A stretch of DNA of 64,000 bases from Simonsiella sp051414845 (GCA_051414845.1 CP183313.1:1860001-1924000), one strand, 5' to 3'; shown: positions 47,234 to 56,940, counted from the stretch's first letter. The notes: generated from the sequence alone by a model not told the origin. A program made the numbers and translations.

Positions 47234-48190
47234 TTACCGCGCCGTCTGCCGCATCAAAATCCCCAAAAACAACACCGTCCCCAACACGCCAAACACGGTA
47301 GAAACAGGAATCTCAAACGGAAACACAATCACGCGCCCGATGATGTCGCACAGCAGCACCAACGCCGCGCCCAGCAACGCCACTGCAGGCAAACTGGCGC
47401 GCAATTTGTCGCCCAGCAAACGGCTCACAATATTCGGCACGACCAAGCCAATAAACGGAATATTGCCCACCGTAACCACCACCAGCGACGTAATCAGCGC
47501 GACAATAATCAGCCCCGCCCACAAAATCGTGTCGCGGTTTAGCCCCAAATTCGCCGCCACCGTGTCGCCTAAACCGACAATCGTCAATTGGTCAGCAATT
47601 AGATAAGCAATCACGGCAAGCGCACCCGTCGCCCACAATAATTCGTATCGCCCAAGCAATACGCCTGAAAAATCGCCGCTCTGCCAAACACTTAACAGTT
47701 GCAACATTTCATATTCATACGCGATAAATGTGGACACGCTTTCAATCACGCCACCGAAAATAATGCCAACAAGCGGCACAAGCAGTTGCGCAGTCGGCGG
47801 CAATTTGCGCGTCAAAGCCATAAACAGCAACATACCGCCCAATGCCGCCGCCGCCGCAACCGACATTTTCGCCATCAATGCCGCGCCAGGGAAAAACAAC
47901 GCCATCAGCAGCAACCCTAATGCCGCACTTTGGCTTGCGCCAACCATTGACGGTTCTACAAATCTGTTTTTTAACAAGATTTGCATAATCATGCCTGCGA
48001 CTGCCATGGACGCACCTGTCAAAACCAGCGCAAATGTGCGCGGTAAACGGCTGATGAGCAGGACGTTTTCATTCAGGCTGCCTGAAAAGATGTTGGCAAG
48101 CGAAACATCGGCAACGCCTATGGCTAGGCTGCCGATAAAGAGTATGAGTGTGAAAACAAGGGAAATGAGATAAAGCGCTTTTTGGGTCAT
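47234..48190 (-). CDS. fetC: Iron-chelate ABC transporter permease (FetC-like)
   Basis: 318 residues from ATG 48190 (MTQKALYLISLVFTLILF); the frame is open 54 bases further but through a DUS. FecCD-family permease, with LPRTFALVLTGASMAVAGMIMQILLKNRFVEPSMVG (typical second-third helix region) and GNIPFIGLVVPNIVSRLLG near the C-terminus as the ATPase-coupling helix. A DUS (48191-48207) sits immediately before the start in place of a normal ribosome site. It lies 316 bases after fetB with repeats between, so the operon may be split here. Confidence 0.88.
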   Translation of the reverse strand: MTQKALYLISLVFTLILFIGSLAIGVADVSLANIFSGSLNENVLLISRLPRTFALVLTGASMAVAGMIMQILLKNRFVEPSMVGASQSAALGLLLMALFFPGAALMAKMSVAAAAALGGMLLFMALTRKLPPTAQLLVPLVGIIFGGVIESVSTFIAYEYEMLQLLSVWQSGDFSGVLLGRYELLWATGALAVIAYLIADQLTIVGLGDTVAANLGLNRDTILWAGLIIVALITSLVVVTVGNIPFIGLVVPNIVSRLLGDKLRASLPAVALLGAALVLLCDIIGRVIVFPFEIPVSTVFGVLGTVLFLGILMRQTAR

Positions 48191-48213
48191 GGTTTCAGGC
48201 TGCCTGAAAATAA

Positions 48214-48287
48214 GTAGGGTGAACAATGCCCACCAAAAGTTCAATTCTGTGATTATCTAAAATCATGGTGGACGGTGTCCACCCTAC
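48214..48287. repeat. REP-like inverted repeat (GTAGGGTG...CACCCTAC)
   Basis: 74 bp, ends GTAGGGTGAACAATGCCCACC and inverted GTAGGGTGGACACCGTCCACC. Second copy of the family at 5390-5474. Between fetB and fetC. Confidence 0.78.
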
Positions 48288-48341
48288 AAGCATGGTATTT
48301 TCAGACTAAGCCTTTACATTATTTAGGCTGCCTGAAATACA

Positions 48342-48436
48342 AAAGGAGCATAAGTGTCTAATACCTACGTCATGGTAGTTTGTTTTTAAATGGAAATTTT
48401 CAGGAGCGAGCCGCTCCCGCTCCAAGTTTTGCAAGG
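48342..48436. repeat. Interspersed repeat, second copy
   Basis: Contains TAATACCTACGTCATGGTAG and GAGCCGCTCCCGCTCCAAG, matching 33280-33429 with a shorter middle. Non-coding, between fetB and fetC. Confidence 0.6.
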
Positions 48437-48463
48437 TTTCAGGCTGCCTGAAAATAATACACC

Positions 48464-48496
48464 AAAAGGCTGCCTGAAAGTTTCAGGCAGCCTTTT
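48464..48496 (-). terminator. Paired-DUS terminator after fetB
   Basis: AAAAGGCTGCCTGAAA / TTTCAGGCAGCCTTTT, 16-bp perfect arms around one base, ending 10 bases beyond the fetB stop. It would stop most transcription before fetC. Confidence 0.8.
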
Positions 48497-48506
48497 TATC
48501 GGGTGA

Positions 48507-49529
48507 TTACTTCGCTGCTTTAAATGCGTCGGTTACTTGTTTCAACGCGGTTTTCAGTTGGTTATAACCACCTGCAGCAAGGTATACGCCGCTGTCTAAA
48601 TACACCACTTGTCCTTTTTTCCATGCGGTGGTTTCGGTTACCAATGGATTGTTCAGCACGTCTTTGGCAGCTTTGCCTTCTTCGCCAATCGCTGCGCCGC
48701 GGTCAAGCACGAAAATCCAATCGGGATTTTTTTCTTTGATGTATTCAAATGAAATCGGCATACCGTGTGAGCCTTCTTTCATCGCTGCGTCCACAGGTTC
48801 AATACCAATGTCTTTGTGCAACCAGCCGCCTAAACGTGAATTGGCAGATTGTGCCGACAATTTACCGCCATTCACGATAAACACCAAGCCTTTGCCTTTA
48901 CCTTGTGCGGCGGCTTTTGCCTCGTCAAATGCTTTGTCTAACTCGGCTTTGAGTTTGTCGGCTTCGGCTTGTTTGCCAAAAATTTGGGCAAATGCGTCAA
49001 TGCGCTCTTTGGCACTTTGGCGCATATTTTTGGTATTCGCCGTCATTTCAATAGTCGGCGCGATTTCGTTTAATTGATGAATCGCTTTATTGGCACGACT
49101 ACCTGTGATGATGAGCTGCGGTTGGTAGGCGTTGAGTGCTTCGTAGTTTGGCTCGAATAAGGTGCCGACGTGTTTGGCTTTTTCGACTACGGGTTTGAGA
49201 TATTCCATGCGCGTGCTGTCTACCGTTGCGCCTACTGGCACGCCTAAAGCGGTTAAAGTGTCCATCATGCCGAAATCATACACGGCGATGCGTTCTGGGT
49301 TTTTGGGTACAGTAAAGTCGCCGCGCGCGGTTTTCACGGTTACTTTTTCGCCTTGAATGTCGTGTTGCTTTAAGGGTTTGTTGTCTTCTTTTTTATCATT
49401 TTGAGCTTGCGGTACGCTGGCTGCAGCTGATGTGGTGCTGGCTGCTGGCGCGTTGTTGGCTTTATTTTGTCCGCCACAAGCGGCAAGGGCAGTTAGGATA
49501 AACAGGGTAATTAGGGCTTGTTTTTTCAT
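48507..49529 (-). CDS. fetB: Ferric-siderophore periplasmic binding lipoprotein (FetB-like)
   Basis: 340 residues from ATG 49529 (AAGGA upstream; a TTG precedes it). Signal MKKQALITLFILTALAACGG with lipobox LAAC, then a low-complexity Asn/Ala/Ser linker. The two-lobed class-III binding-protein fold follows (RIAVYDFGMMDTLTALGV; YEALNAYQPQLIITGSRANKAIHQL; NGGKLSAQSANSRLGGWLHKDIG; DWIFVLDRGAAIGEEG). It is of the CeuE/FatB kind that binds catecholate siderophores such as enterobactin; it delivers the chelate from FetA to FetCD. The gene follows fetA with only a DUS hairpin between. Confidence 0.9.
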   Translation of the reverse strand: MKKQALITLFILTALAACGGQNKANNAPAASTTSAAASVPQAQNDKKEDNKPLKQHDIQGEKVTVKTARGDFTVPKNPERIAVYDFGMMDTLTALGVPVGATVDSTRMEYLKPVVEKAKHVGTLFEPNYEALNAYQPQLIITGSRANKAIHQLNEIAPTIEMTANTKNMRQSAKERIDAFAQIFGKQAEADKLKAELDKAFDEAKAAAQGKGKGLVFIVNGGKLSAQSANSRLGGWLHKDIGIEPVDAAMKEGSHGMPISFEYIKEKNPDWIFVLDRGAAIGEEGKAAKDVLNNPLVTETTAWKKGQVVYLDSGVYLAAGGYNQLKTALKQVTDAFKAAK

Positions 49530-49577
49530 CAATTTGTCCTTGTTAATATTATGTGGAAAGCTTGATTGCTTGTGTTT

Positions 49578-49612
49578 TTCAGGCTGCTTGGTTATCTTTC
49601 AGGCAGCCTGAA
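49578..49612 (-). terminator. DUS hairpin between fetA and fetB
   Basis: A variant DUS (TTCAGGCTGCTTGG) and a perfect one form an AGGCTGC/GCAGCCT stem 13 bases after the fetA stop. Possible partial attenuator within the operon. Confidence 0.45.
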
Positions 49613-49624
49613 ATACGTTGCTTT

Positions 49625-51715
49625 TTAGAATGTGTAATTCACGCCCAAACGGAATTGACGACCTTCGCCAGGCAAATCGCTGCGTTGTCCATGTGGAATA
49701 TAGCGTTTATTGCCTACATTTAACACAGCGAAATTAACGTTCATTTTGTCGTTGTTTAAAGGCTTCCAGTTAGCAGAGATGTCAGTGATCCCGTAACCTG
49801 CTTTGCCTTGGCTGCCTGAGCGACCGTACTGTGGCACACCATTGTCATTACGGACAAAGAAGTTATCTTCAGCTTTAACACGCTCCACACTGCGATGGTG
49901 TACTGCCAGTTCTAAATTGGGGCGATTAAAGCGGTATGCCAACGATGCTGTCCATGTACGACCAATCGCGGATGCGTATTCAGGATTGCTGCTCAATGAG
50001 CTGCCATAAAATTTGGGTTGACTGTCAGCAACGCCTACACGAGCAGTTAAGCCTTCATAACGGTAATACGCACCCAATTCATAACCTCTGTTTTTAATTT
50101 TGCCTGCATTAATGATGATTTGCGCGCCATCATTACCATGGTTGTCTCTGCCCTTGTCTGTACCCAAGGCATCTTTAATATTTTGCCAGAAATATGCGCC
50201 TTCTACGCCGAAATTACCTCTGTCGTAATTGAAGCTGATTTCAGTATTGCGTGCTTGCTCGGCTTTGGTGCTGTTGCCAATCGTTACAATACCACGTGCG
50301 CCGTGCGCCATAATTGCATCGTGCATACGTGGGCTACGGGTGGCATAATTATGATGCGCTTTAAAGCTCAGTTCTGGCGTAGCCTGGAAAATTAAACCTA
50401 CGCTGGGGTTAAGTTCGCCATTGCTGCGCTCTTTGCCATCCATGGCTTTGAAATTGAAATAGTCATAACGCAAGCCTGTAGTCAAGGTAAATTTATCGGC
50501 AATGTCGCTGATGGCTTCTACATATACGCCGACATCTTGTTTTTGCTGATGCACTAATTTTTCACCAAACAATTGATTAGGCTTGATTTTTTGCTGACGG
50601 TAGTTCAGACCATATTTGAGCAATACTTTGTCATGCACCGCTGAATCAAAATTAACATTCGCACCCCATGTATTAATTTTGGTCTTGGTTTCGCCTACGT
50701 TTCTTGCACCGCCCGCATAACCGTTGCCTTTGTCATCCGCCGACCAACGGCTATAAACCATGTTATATACATTCGCTTCTACTTTTTGCGCAAAACCTAA
50801 ATCTTTTGCACTCCACTCTAAATTGGTTTGGTCAATGCTCATTTTACGCTCGGCTGGTGCCTGTTTTGCACCAAAATAACCAAACTCTTCGCGCACAAGA
50901 CGCGTACCTTTTTGCTGCTGATGCATGTGGCTCAATGCCAAGCGATGGTTATTCAGATTCAAGCCAATTTTTGCTAAATAGCTGGTATTGTCCAATTTGC
51001 CATAAGTAATGCGGTCGGTTTGATTGGCTTCATCCCAATAGCCTTTACCGCCTTTATAGTTGCCTTGATGTACACGATTGCCTGCCACCAAGAAATCCAC
51101 CATTTCATGTTGCCCAAACAATGCCAAGCCATAATCATGACCTTTATTGCTGTTGTAACCCGCATTCACGCGCGCCCCAAAATTAGGATTGCTGCTGTTT
51201 TTCAACAAATCTGCCGCATCCAAAGTTTTCGCCACAATCGCACCATTGGTTTGCCCAATACCTGCCGATGCGCTACCTGCACCTTTTTGCACAGACAATA
51301 CTTTTACCAAAGCAGGGTCAAGCATATGACGACCTTGGTGATAGTGAATTTGGCTATCAGTGTAGGCATTGTCCACTTTTACATCAATGGAATTTTGCCC
51401 CATGCCACGAATATACAAAAATTGCGATGTACCATTGCCACCTCCAAAATTAATTGACGGCTCATTAAACAAAACTTCTTTCAGGCTGGTATTTGTACTT
51501 TCGTCCATTTTTTTCATATTGACGTGACGTGTTGAACCGTCTAATCCTGCATTGACTTGAACACTGGGTAGTTCTTTAACTGTAGCCATCACACTATTTT
51601 CTGCTGCAACAACTTCGCTTGTTGCATTAGTAGTAATTGTTTCGGCATGAGCAAAACCGCTAATAAGAGAAAGAGTTATCGCACTTAAGCGAAAAAGTTG
51701 GCGTTGATGTAACAT
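49625..51715 (-). CDS. fetA: Ferric enterobactin-type TonB-dependent receptor FetA (FrpB)
   Basis: 696 residues. Signal peptide (MLHQRQLFRLSAITLSLISGFAHA), TonB-box region (VKELPSVQVNAG), and the plug with FGGGNGTSQFLYIRGMGQNSIDVKVDNAY...YHQGRHMLDPALVKVLSVQKGAGSASAGIGQTNGAI, closely matching meningococcal FetA. The 22-strand barrel ends in GEGRQFRLGVNYTF. It imports ferric enterobactin-like siderophores across the outer membrane. Strong ribosome site AGGAG 5 bases before the start. It heads the fetABCDE cluster. No homopolymer tract of the kind that phase-varies meningococcal fetA is visible upstream, and I cannot identify a clear Fur box. Confidence 0.92.
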   Translation of the reverse strand: MLHQRQLFRLSAITLSLISGFAHAETITTNATSEVVAAENSVMATVKELPSVQVNAGLDGSTRHVNMKKMDESTNTSLKEVLFNEPSINFGGGNGTSQFLYIRGMGQNSIDVKVDNAYTDSQIHYHQGRHMLDPALVKVLSVQKGAGSASAGIGQTNGAIVAKTLDAADLLKNSSNPNFGARVNAGYNSNKGHDYGLALFGQHEMVDFLVAGNRVHQGNYKGGKGYWDEANQTDRITYGKLDNTSYLAKIGLNLNNHRLALSHMHQQQKGTRLVREEFGYFGAKQAPAERKMSIDQTNLEWSAKDLGFAQKVEANVYNMVYSRWSADDKGNGYAGGARNVGETKTKINTWGANVNFDSAVHDKVLLKYGLNYRQQKIKPNQLFGEKLVHQQKQDVGVYVEAISDIADKFTLTTGLRYDYFNFKAMDGKERSNGELNPSVGLIFQATPELSFKAHHNYATRSPRMHDAIMAHGARGIVTIGNSTKAEQARNTEISFNYDRGNFGVEGAYFWQNIKDALGTDKGRDNHGNDGAQIIINAGKIKNRGYELGAYYRYEGLTARVGVADSQPKFYGSSLSSNPEYASAIGRTWTASLAYRFNRPNLELAVHHRSVERVKAEDNFFVRNDNGVPQYGRSGSQGKAGYGITDISANWKPLNNDKMNVNFAVLNVGNKRYIPHGQRSDLPGEGRQFRLGVNYTF

Positions 51716-51989
51716 GAATACTCCTGTTAATTAAGCTAAATAGAAATAGTTACCGAATGCGATTTTAACGTAGATTAACAGATTTTGTCTAGATTAAATA
51801 GAAATAAATCATATTTGAAAATTTATAAAAACTTCATATCTTTCGATAAGCCGTGTGAAAAAAGTGATTTGTATTGCTTTATCAGTATCATAAAATGTAG
51901 TTCACATTAATTAATCTTAAATTTACCCATAACAATTTCCATCGTCCATGACTAAGACTGATTACCTTTAACAAGTTTTCAGGCAGCCT

Positions 51990-53222
51990 GAAACCTTTGC
52001 CCCCCAAAAAAACCTCTAAATTCCCTCCATCAAGAATTCAGAGGATTTTTCCATGTCCAGCTTCTTCTACCAATCAACACAAACCCTACTCAACCAATAC
52101 GCCGACCGTTTCCCTTTACCTAAAATCACCCAACTTTTGGATTGGCAAGTCATTGAACAAACACTCGCCAGCCATAAAGTTCGCTATGTGCGCGACAACG
52201 GCGGTCGCCCCGCTTACCCCTTGTTACCCATGTTCCGCGCGGTTTTGCTCGGGCAATGGCACAGTTTATCCGACCCCGAATTGGAGCGCAGTTTGGTGAT
52301 CCATTTGGATTTCATCCTCTCTTGCCAATTTCCCGATGAGATGAATTTGCCCGACCATAGCACACCCAACTGTTTCTGTAACTGGTTTAATTCAAGAGGG
52401 CTTGGCAAATGAACTGCATCAAGAAATCAACCGACAACTCGCCCACAACCAACTCAAAGTAGAAAAAGCACAAACCGCAATTGTGGACGCGACCATTATC
52501 CAAACCGCAGGCGGGAAACTCAAAAAATCCATTGAAGTCAATGAAAGTGAAGAAATTGTCCAAACGCCGACCAGCAAAGACAAAGACGCAAGATGGACAA
52601 TCAAAAGCAAGCATTGGTATTAGGGCTACAAACTTCATGCGCGGTGCGATGAAGAAGGCTTTATAGAGCAAATTCACGTTACGCCAGCCAATGCATCTAA
52701 TGTAAATCATTTGGAAACCGTGTTGGACAAGGTTGAACACGGAGTCAAAGTGTATGCAGATAAAGGCTATGACAGTCAATCCAACCGCGAATTTTTGGAG
52801 AAAAATCAATTAATGGACGGCATTATGTGTAAAGCGCACCGCAATAAACCTTTGACGCGTGAAGACATTGGGCGCAATAAGGAGCTGGCAAAAATCCGTT
52901 ATCGGGTGGAACAGAGTTTTGCCATTTTGCACTGTATATTCAGATGTAAACGGAGTGAGTGTGTTGGCTTGGAAAGGGTCAAAGGGTAGTTGGGGTTGAA
53001 AGTGATTTGTTTGAATTTGCTTAAAGCGGCGAACAAGTTAAGGCTTGTTGCGCTGATTACGGTGCTTATTGTGCCCATTGCTGCCTGAAGGAGCATAAGG
53101 CAGCCTGAAATAGGGCTGTTTGGGTGGGGTGTTTGTGTTTGTTGAGGTTGGTTTGGGTTGTTTGGGGTTGGAATGATGAAAACCCCAAAACCAGTGGGTT
53201 GTTTTGGGGGGGCAAAGGTTTC
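51990..53222 (+). mobile_element. Degenerate IS5-family insertion sequence
   Basis: 1233 bp between inverted ends GAAACCTTTGCCCCCC (51990-52005) and GGGGGGGCAAAGGTTTC (53206-53222). The ends resemble the GAGACCTTTGCAAAA-type termini of IS5-group elements of Neisseria. It contains one broken transposase gene. Each terminus runs straight into a DUS (51978-51992 and 53220-53234) sharing three bases with it. An inverted repeat CCTCTAAATTC/GAATTCAGAGG (52013-52044) lies just before the transposase start. Confidence 0.82.
52053..53088 (+). pseudogene. IS5-family transposase, frameshifted and with nonsense codons
   Basis: The N-terminal part starts MSSFFYQSTQTLLNQYADRF and includes the DUF772-type motif DNGGRPAYPLLPMFRAVLLGQWHSLSDPELE. 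A one-base insertion in a T-run (near 52389-52391, TGGTTTAAT for TGGTTAAT) shifts the frame; the protein continues NWLIQEGLANELHQEINRQL...VDATIIQTAGG in the next frame. It is then cut by TAG at 52621-52623 (before GYKLHARCDEEG) and TAG at 52987-52989. The catalytic core is recognisable: Asp in IVDATI, DKGYDSQSNREFLE, and the C-terminal Glu helix RYRVEQSFAILH. The last codons run to TGA at 53088. Three separate lesions make it inactive. Confidence 0.88.
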
Positions 53223-53261
53223 AGGCAGCCTGAAAACGAGGAATTCGTTTTCAGGCTGCCT
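53223..53261. terminator. Paired-DUS stem-loop between the IS and nuoN
   Basis: 17-bp arms AGGCAGCCTGAAAACGA / TCGTTTTCAGGCTGCCT with a 5-base loop. The T-run (TTTTTAT) is on the plus-strand side, so it is a better terminator for plus-strand transcription than for the nuo operon. Confidence 0.65.
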
Positions 53262-53278
53262 TTTTATACTCACTTACT

Positions 53279-54724
53279 TTACACCCCAACTGCTTTGGCA
53301 ATCCATTCAGTTAACGTGCTGGGGAATATACCCCAAACCAACAATAACAACGCATTGGCAGACAACAGCAATTTCATACCCAAATCATCGCTAAGCGGCA
53401 CGTCATCGGTTTTCTCATCAAAATACATGGCTTTTACTACGCGCAGGTAGTAGAACGCGCCAATTAAGGACATGATAACAGCGAAAATCGCCAAGCCAGT
53501 CGCCCATGCATATTCTGATGCAAGCAAGGCTTTCAATACCGCAAATTTAGCGTAAAAGCCCATTAATGGCGGAATGCCTGCCATGCTGAACAACACCAGC
53601 AGCATGACAAACGCATACCACGAATTGCGTTGGTTTAAACCAGCCAAGTCGGCAATATTCTCGCATTCACACCCTTCACGGCTGATGAGCATTAACACGC
53701 CGAAACCTGCCAAACTCATCAAAATATACGCCACCGCATAATAAATGGCTGCCTGAATACCAATCACGCTACCTAAAAACGCCAGCAAAATGAAACCCAT
53801 ATGCGACACAGTTGAAAATGCGAACATGCGTTTAATATTGGTTTGCATAATGGCTGCCAAGTTACCCACCAGTAGCGACAACACACCCAGCGCGGCGAAC
53901 ATCAACAACCAATCGCCTTTTTGCAATACCAAGCCTTCCACCAAAATGCGAAATGTAAATACGGTCGCTGCGATTTTTGGCATAGAGCCGACAAATGCGG
54001 CAACAGAGGTAGGCGCACCTTGGTACACATCTGGCACCCACATGTGAAACGGCACCGCACCAAATTTAAACGCGACCGCCGCCACGATAAACAGCACGCC
54101 CAGTTTCAACAACCAGCCGTTTACATGCCCATTTTGCGCTGCCAACAAGATTTCATCAAATTTCAGGCTGCCTGTTGCGCCATAAACCATAGAAATGCCA
54201 TATAACAAAATACCCGAAGCCAAGGCACCCAGCACGAAATATTTTAAGGCAGCCTCTGCCGCTTGTGCGCTGTCGCGGCGCAGGGCAATCATCGCGTACA
54301 AAGACAGCGACAACAATTCCAAACCCACATACGCCGACAAGAAATGCGCAGAGCTAATCATCACACTCATGCCGACTGCGGCAAACATCGCCAACGTGTA
54401 GTATTCGCCTTTAAACATGCCGTGCAGCGTGTTATACGGTTTGGCATAAACAAACAGCACCGCCGTACCCAAGTAAATCGCTATTTTCGCCAGTTGCGAA
54501 ATGCCGTCCACCACATACATACCGCTAAACGCGAGCGCAGGTTCGGGCGACCACACCGCCAGTTGCCCAGCCGCCGCCGCCAACATCGCGCCAATGCTTA
54601 AATAATGCGTGATGTAGCGATTTTCATCACTCGTCCACAAATCCGCCAGCAACACGCCAAACAGCGCAATCAATAACACGATTTCAGGTGTCGCCGCAGT
54701 CAAATTCAAATTCGTTAAATCCAT
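53279..54724 (-). CDS. nuoN: NADH-quinone oxidoreductase subunit N
   Basis: 481 residues from ATG 54724 (GAGGTG upstream). One of the three antiporter-like proton-pumping subunits of the complex I membrane arm. About 14 helices; family features are ALRRDSAQAAEAALKYFVLGALASGILLYG (the conserved Lys on the broken helix 7 region), AFKFGAVPFHMWVPDVYQGAPT, and AFSTVSHMGFILLAF. Last gene of the nuo operon, 8 bases after nuoM. A DUS lies within the gene at about 54159-54171. Confidence 0.97.
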   Translation of the reverse strand: MDLTNLNLTAATPEIVLLIALFGVLLADLWTSDENRYITHYLSIGAMLAAAAGQLAVWSPEPALAFSGMYVVDGISQLAKIAIYLGTAVLFVYAKPYNTLHGMFKGEYYTLAMFAAVGMSVMISSAHFLSAYVGLELLSLSLYAMIALRRDSAQAAEAALKYFVLGALASGILLYGISMVYGATGSLKFDEILLAAQNGHVNGWLLKLGVLFIVAAVAFKFGAVPFHMWVPDVYQGAPTSVAAFVGSMPKIAATVFTFRILVEGLVLQKGDWLLMFAALGVLSLLVGNLAAIMQTNIKRMFAFSTVSHMGFILLAFLGSVIGIQAAIYYAVAYILMSLAGFGVLMLISREGCECENIADLAGLNQRNSWYAFVMLLVLFSMAGIPPLMGFYAKFAVLKALLASEYAWATGLAIFAVIMSLIGAFYYLRVVKAMYFDEKTDDVPLSDDLGMKLLLSANALLLLVWGIFPSTLTEWIAKAVGV

Positions 54725-54732
54725 GTCGCACC

Positions 54733-56253
54733 TCAAATCTTGCTTTGCGCCACTTGGGCAATCAAATTATTCGCCGCTTCGTGTACCACCGCGATAAACG
54801 CTTCGGGATACAAGCCCATGCCCAAAACCGCCACCGCCAAAATCGTCAATACGGCAAATTCGCGGCAGTTGATGTCTTTCATTTCACGCACTTCGGGATT
54901 CGTGATTTCGCCAAAAATGGTGCGTTTGTACATCCACAAAGTGTATGCCGCGCCATAAATCAGCGTGAACGCCGCCAGCAAGCCAATCCAGAAATTCACT
55001 TTTACCGCGCCCATAATCACCATAAATTCGCCCACAAAACCCGAAGTCGCAGGCAAACCCGCATTCGCCATGCCAAACAACATCATGAACGCAGCAAATT
55101 TCGGCATCACATTCACCACACCGCCATAGTCGGCAATATTGCGCGTGTGCAAACGGTCATACATCACGCCGATACACATAAACATCGCTGCCGACACAAA
55201 GCCGTGCGAAATCATTTGCACAATCGCACCTTTCAAGCCCCAGTCGTTCAATTCGCCCAAAGGGCTGCCTGAAAACAGTCCGCTAAACAGGAAAATACCC
55301 AGCGTTACAAAACCCATGTGGCTGATTGATGAATACGCCACCAGTTTTTTCATATCGGTTTGCACCAAAGCCACCAAGCCGATGTAAATCACCGCAATCA
55401 AGCTCAACACCACAATCACAGGCGCAAAATAGCGTGACGCATCGGGCAAAATCGGCAAAATAAAACGCAAGAAACCATACGCACCGATTTTCAGCGTAAT
55501 CGCTGCCAGCACCATAGAACCGCCAGTTGGGGCTTCAACGTGCGCATCAGGCAGCCAAGTGTGTACGGGGAACATCGGCACTTTCACGGCAAACGACAGG
55601 AAAAAGCCGATGAACAACAGTTGTTGCACGCCCAAAGGAATCTGCTTAATCGCTTGCAAATCGGCAATCGCAAAGCTGCCATTGGCTTGATAAGACAGGT
55701 AAATCAACCCCACCAACATCAACAGCGAACCCAACAGCGTGTACAAAAACAGTTTCACGGCAGCATACACGCGGCGAGGGCCACCCCACATACCGATAAT
55801 CAGGTAAAGCGGAATCAGCATGCCTTCAAAGAAAACGTAGAACAAAATCGCGTCCTGCGCCGCAAACGCGCCGTTAATCAAGCCCGACATGATGAGAAAT
55901 GCCGCCATGTATTGCGCGGTTTTTTTCTGAATCACTTCCCAGCCAGCCAGCACCACCATCAGCGTGATAAAGGCATTCAAAATGATGAACAGCACGGAAA
56001 TGCCGTCCACACCCAGCGCGTAGTTGAGATTGAGCGCGGGTATCCAAGCGTGCAATTCGCTGAACTGGTAGCCGCCATTTGCGCGGTCAAAGTGGGTAAA
56101 CAGGGGCAGCGTTACCAAAAACCCTGCCGCCGCGCCAATCAAAGCCAGTATCCGTGCCAACGGTGCGCGGCTGTCCGAGCCTGTCGCCAAGACCAGCACA
56201 CCCGCCACGATTGGCACCCAGATTGCCAAGCTGAGTAAGTTATTGAAAAACAT
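54733..56253 (-). CDS. nuoM: NADH-quinone oxidoreductase subunit M
   Basis: 506 residues. Antiporter-like proton-pumping subunit. Characteristic segments: ALGVDGISVLFIILNAFITL, FYVFFEGMLIPLYLIIGMWGG with the essential Glu, KVPMFPVHTWLPDAHVEAPTGGSMVLAA and AYSSISHMGFVTLG. It is followed closely by nuoN and preceded, unusually, by an isochorismatase-like gene where nuoL is expected. Confidence 0.97.
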   Translation of the reverse strand: MFFNNLLSLAIWVPIVAGVLVLATGSDSRAPLARILALIGAAAGFLVTLPLFTHFDRANGGYQFSELHAWIPALNLNYALGVDGISVLFIILNAFITLMVVLAGWEVIQKKTAQYMAAFLIMSGLINGAFAAQDAILFYVFFEGMLIPLYLIIGMWGGPRRVYAAVKLFLYTLLGSLLMLVGLIYLSYQANGSFAIADLQAIKQIPLGVQQLLFIGFFLSFAVKVPMFPVHTWLPDAHVEAPTGGSMVLAAITLKIGAYGFLRFILPILPDASRYFAPVIVVLSLIAVIYIGLVALVQTDMKKLVAYSSISHMGFVTLGIFLFSGLFSGSPLGELNDWGLKGAIVQMISHGFVSAAMFMCIGVMYDRLHTRNIADYGGVVNVMPKFAAFMMLFGMANAGLPATSGFVGEFMVIMGAVKVNFWIGLLAAFTLIYGAAYTLWMYKRTIFGEITNPEVREMKDINCREFAVLTILAVAVLGMGLYPEAFIAVVHEAANNLIAQVAQSKI

Positions 56254-56324
56254 AGTAGTAGCCTGTTTTCTCTTTTATTTAAATTAAAACTGTTGTGGGG
56301 CTGCGGTTTCAGGCAGCCTGAAAA

Positions 56325-56882
56325 TTATTTCAAAATTTCTGTGCTGTTTATCACATTTGCAAATTCACCATTTAAGCTGGCTAACGCTGTTTGATGAATC
56401 AATTCCGCATCAAATTTTTCGCCATTGATACCAATTTTGTCAAACGTCGCTGTCGCATCAGCAAGCACATAAACCTGATACCCCAAATTACCTGCCATTC
56501 GTGTACTTGTAGAAACGCAATGGTCTGTGGTCAAACCACAAATAAACAAGGTATCAATTTGATTTTCTTGCAATAATTCATTCAAATTTGTACCAATGAA
56601 AGCACTGTTTACATTTTTGGTAATCAAACCTTCATTGTTTTGTGGTTCAAATCCCTTTTTAAAAGCAAAGCCTTGATGATTGGGATTAAGCCGAGATTGT
56701 GCCAAAGTGGAAGCGTGTTGAACATGGATAACAAGCAGATTTTCTTGACGAAATTTTGCTAAAACTTGTAAAGCGGTTTCTTCGGCTTTCGGATTATTCC
56801 TCGCCCCGCCCCAATAGGCAACATCATCAAAGCCTTGTTGCATATCAATCAAAATCAAAGCAGTATTTCGTTTAAGTTCCAT
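56325..56882 (-). CDS. Isochorismatase-family cysteine hydrolase inserted between nuoL and nuoM
   Basis: 185 residues from ATG 56882 (GGAG 8 bases upstream; a TTG precedes it). Catalytic triad of the family: Asp13 in LILIDMQQGF, a Lys in the LITKNVNSAF segment, and Cys in FICGLTTDHCVSTSTRMAGNLGYQV with the typical cis-peptide before it. Relatives include nicotinamidases, isochorismatases and N-carbamoylsarcosine amidases; the substrate here is not evident. It is co-directional with the nuo genes, so it is probably co-transcribed. A nicotinamidase role beside an NADH dehydrogenase would be attractive but is not supported by specific motifs. Confidence 0.83.
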   Translation of the reverse strand: MELKRNTALILIDMQQGFDDVAYWGGARNNPKAEETALQVLAKFRQENLLVIHVQHASTLAQSRLNPNHQGFAFKKGFEPQNNEGLITKNVNSAFIGTNLNELLQENQIDTLFICGLTTDHCVSTSTRMAGNLGYQVYVLADATATFDKIGINGEKFDAELIHQTALASLNGEFANVINSTEILK

Positions 56883-56940
56883 CAATGTTCTCCAAATTTG
56901 TGCGATTGTTTCAGGCTGCCTGAAATTCTTGTCCTACCGC

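Noticed and set aside
51716..51989. Phase-variable promoter of fetA
   Set aside because: Meningococcal fetA has a poly-C tract between promoter elements; no comparable homopolymer is present here.
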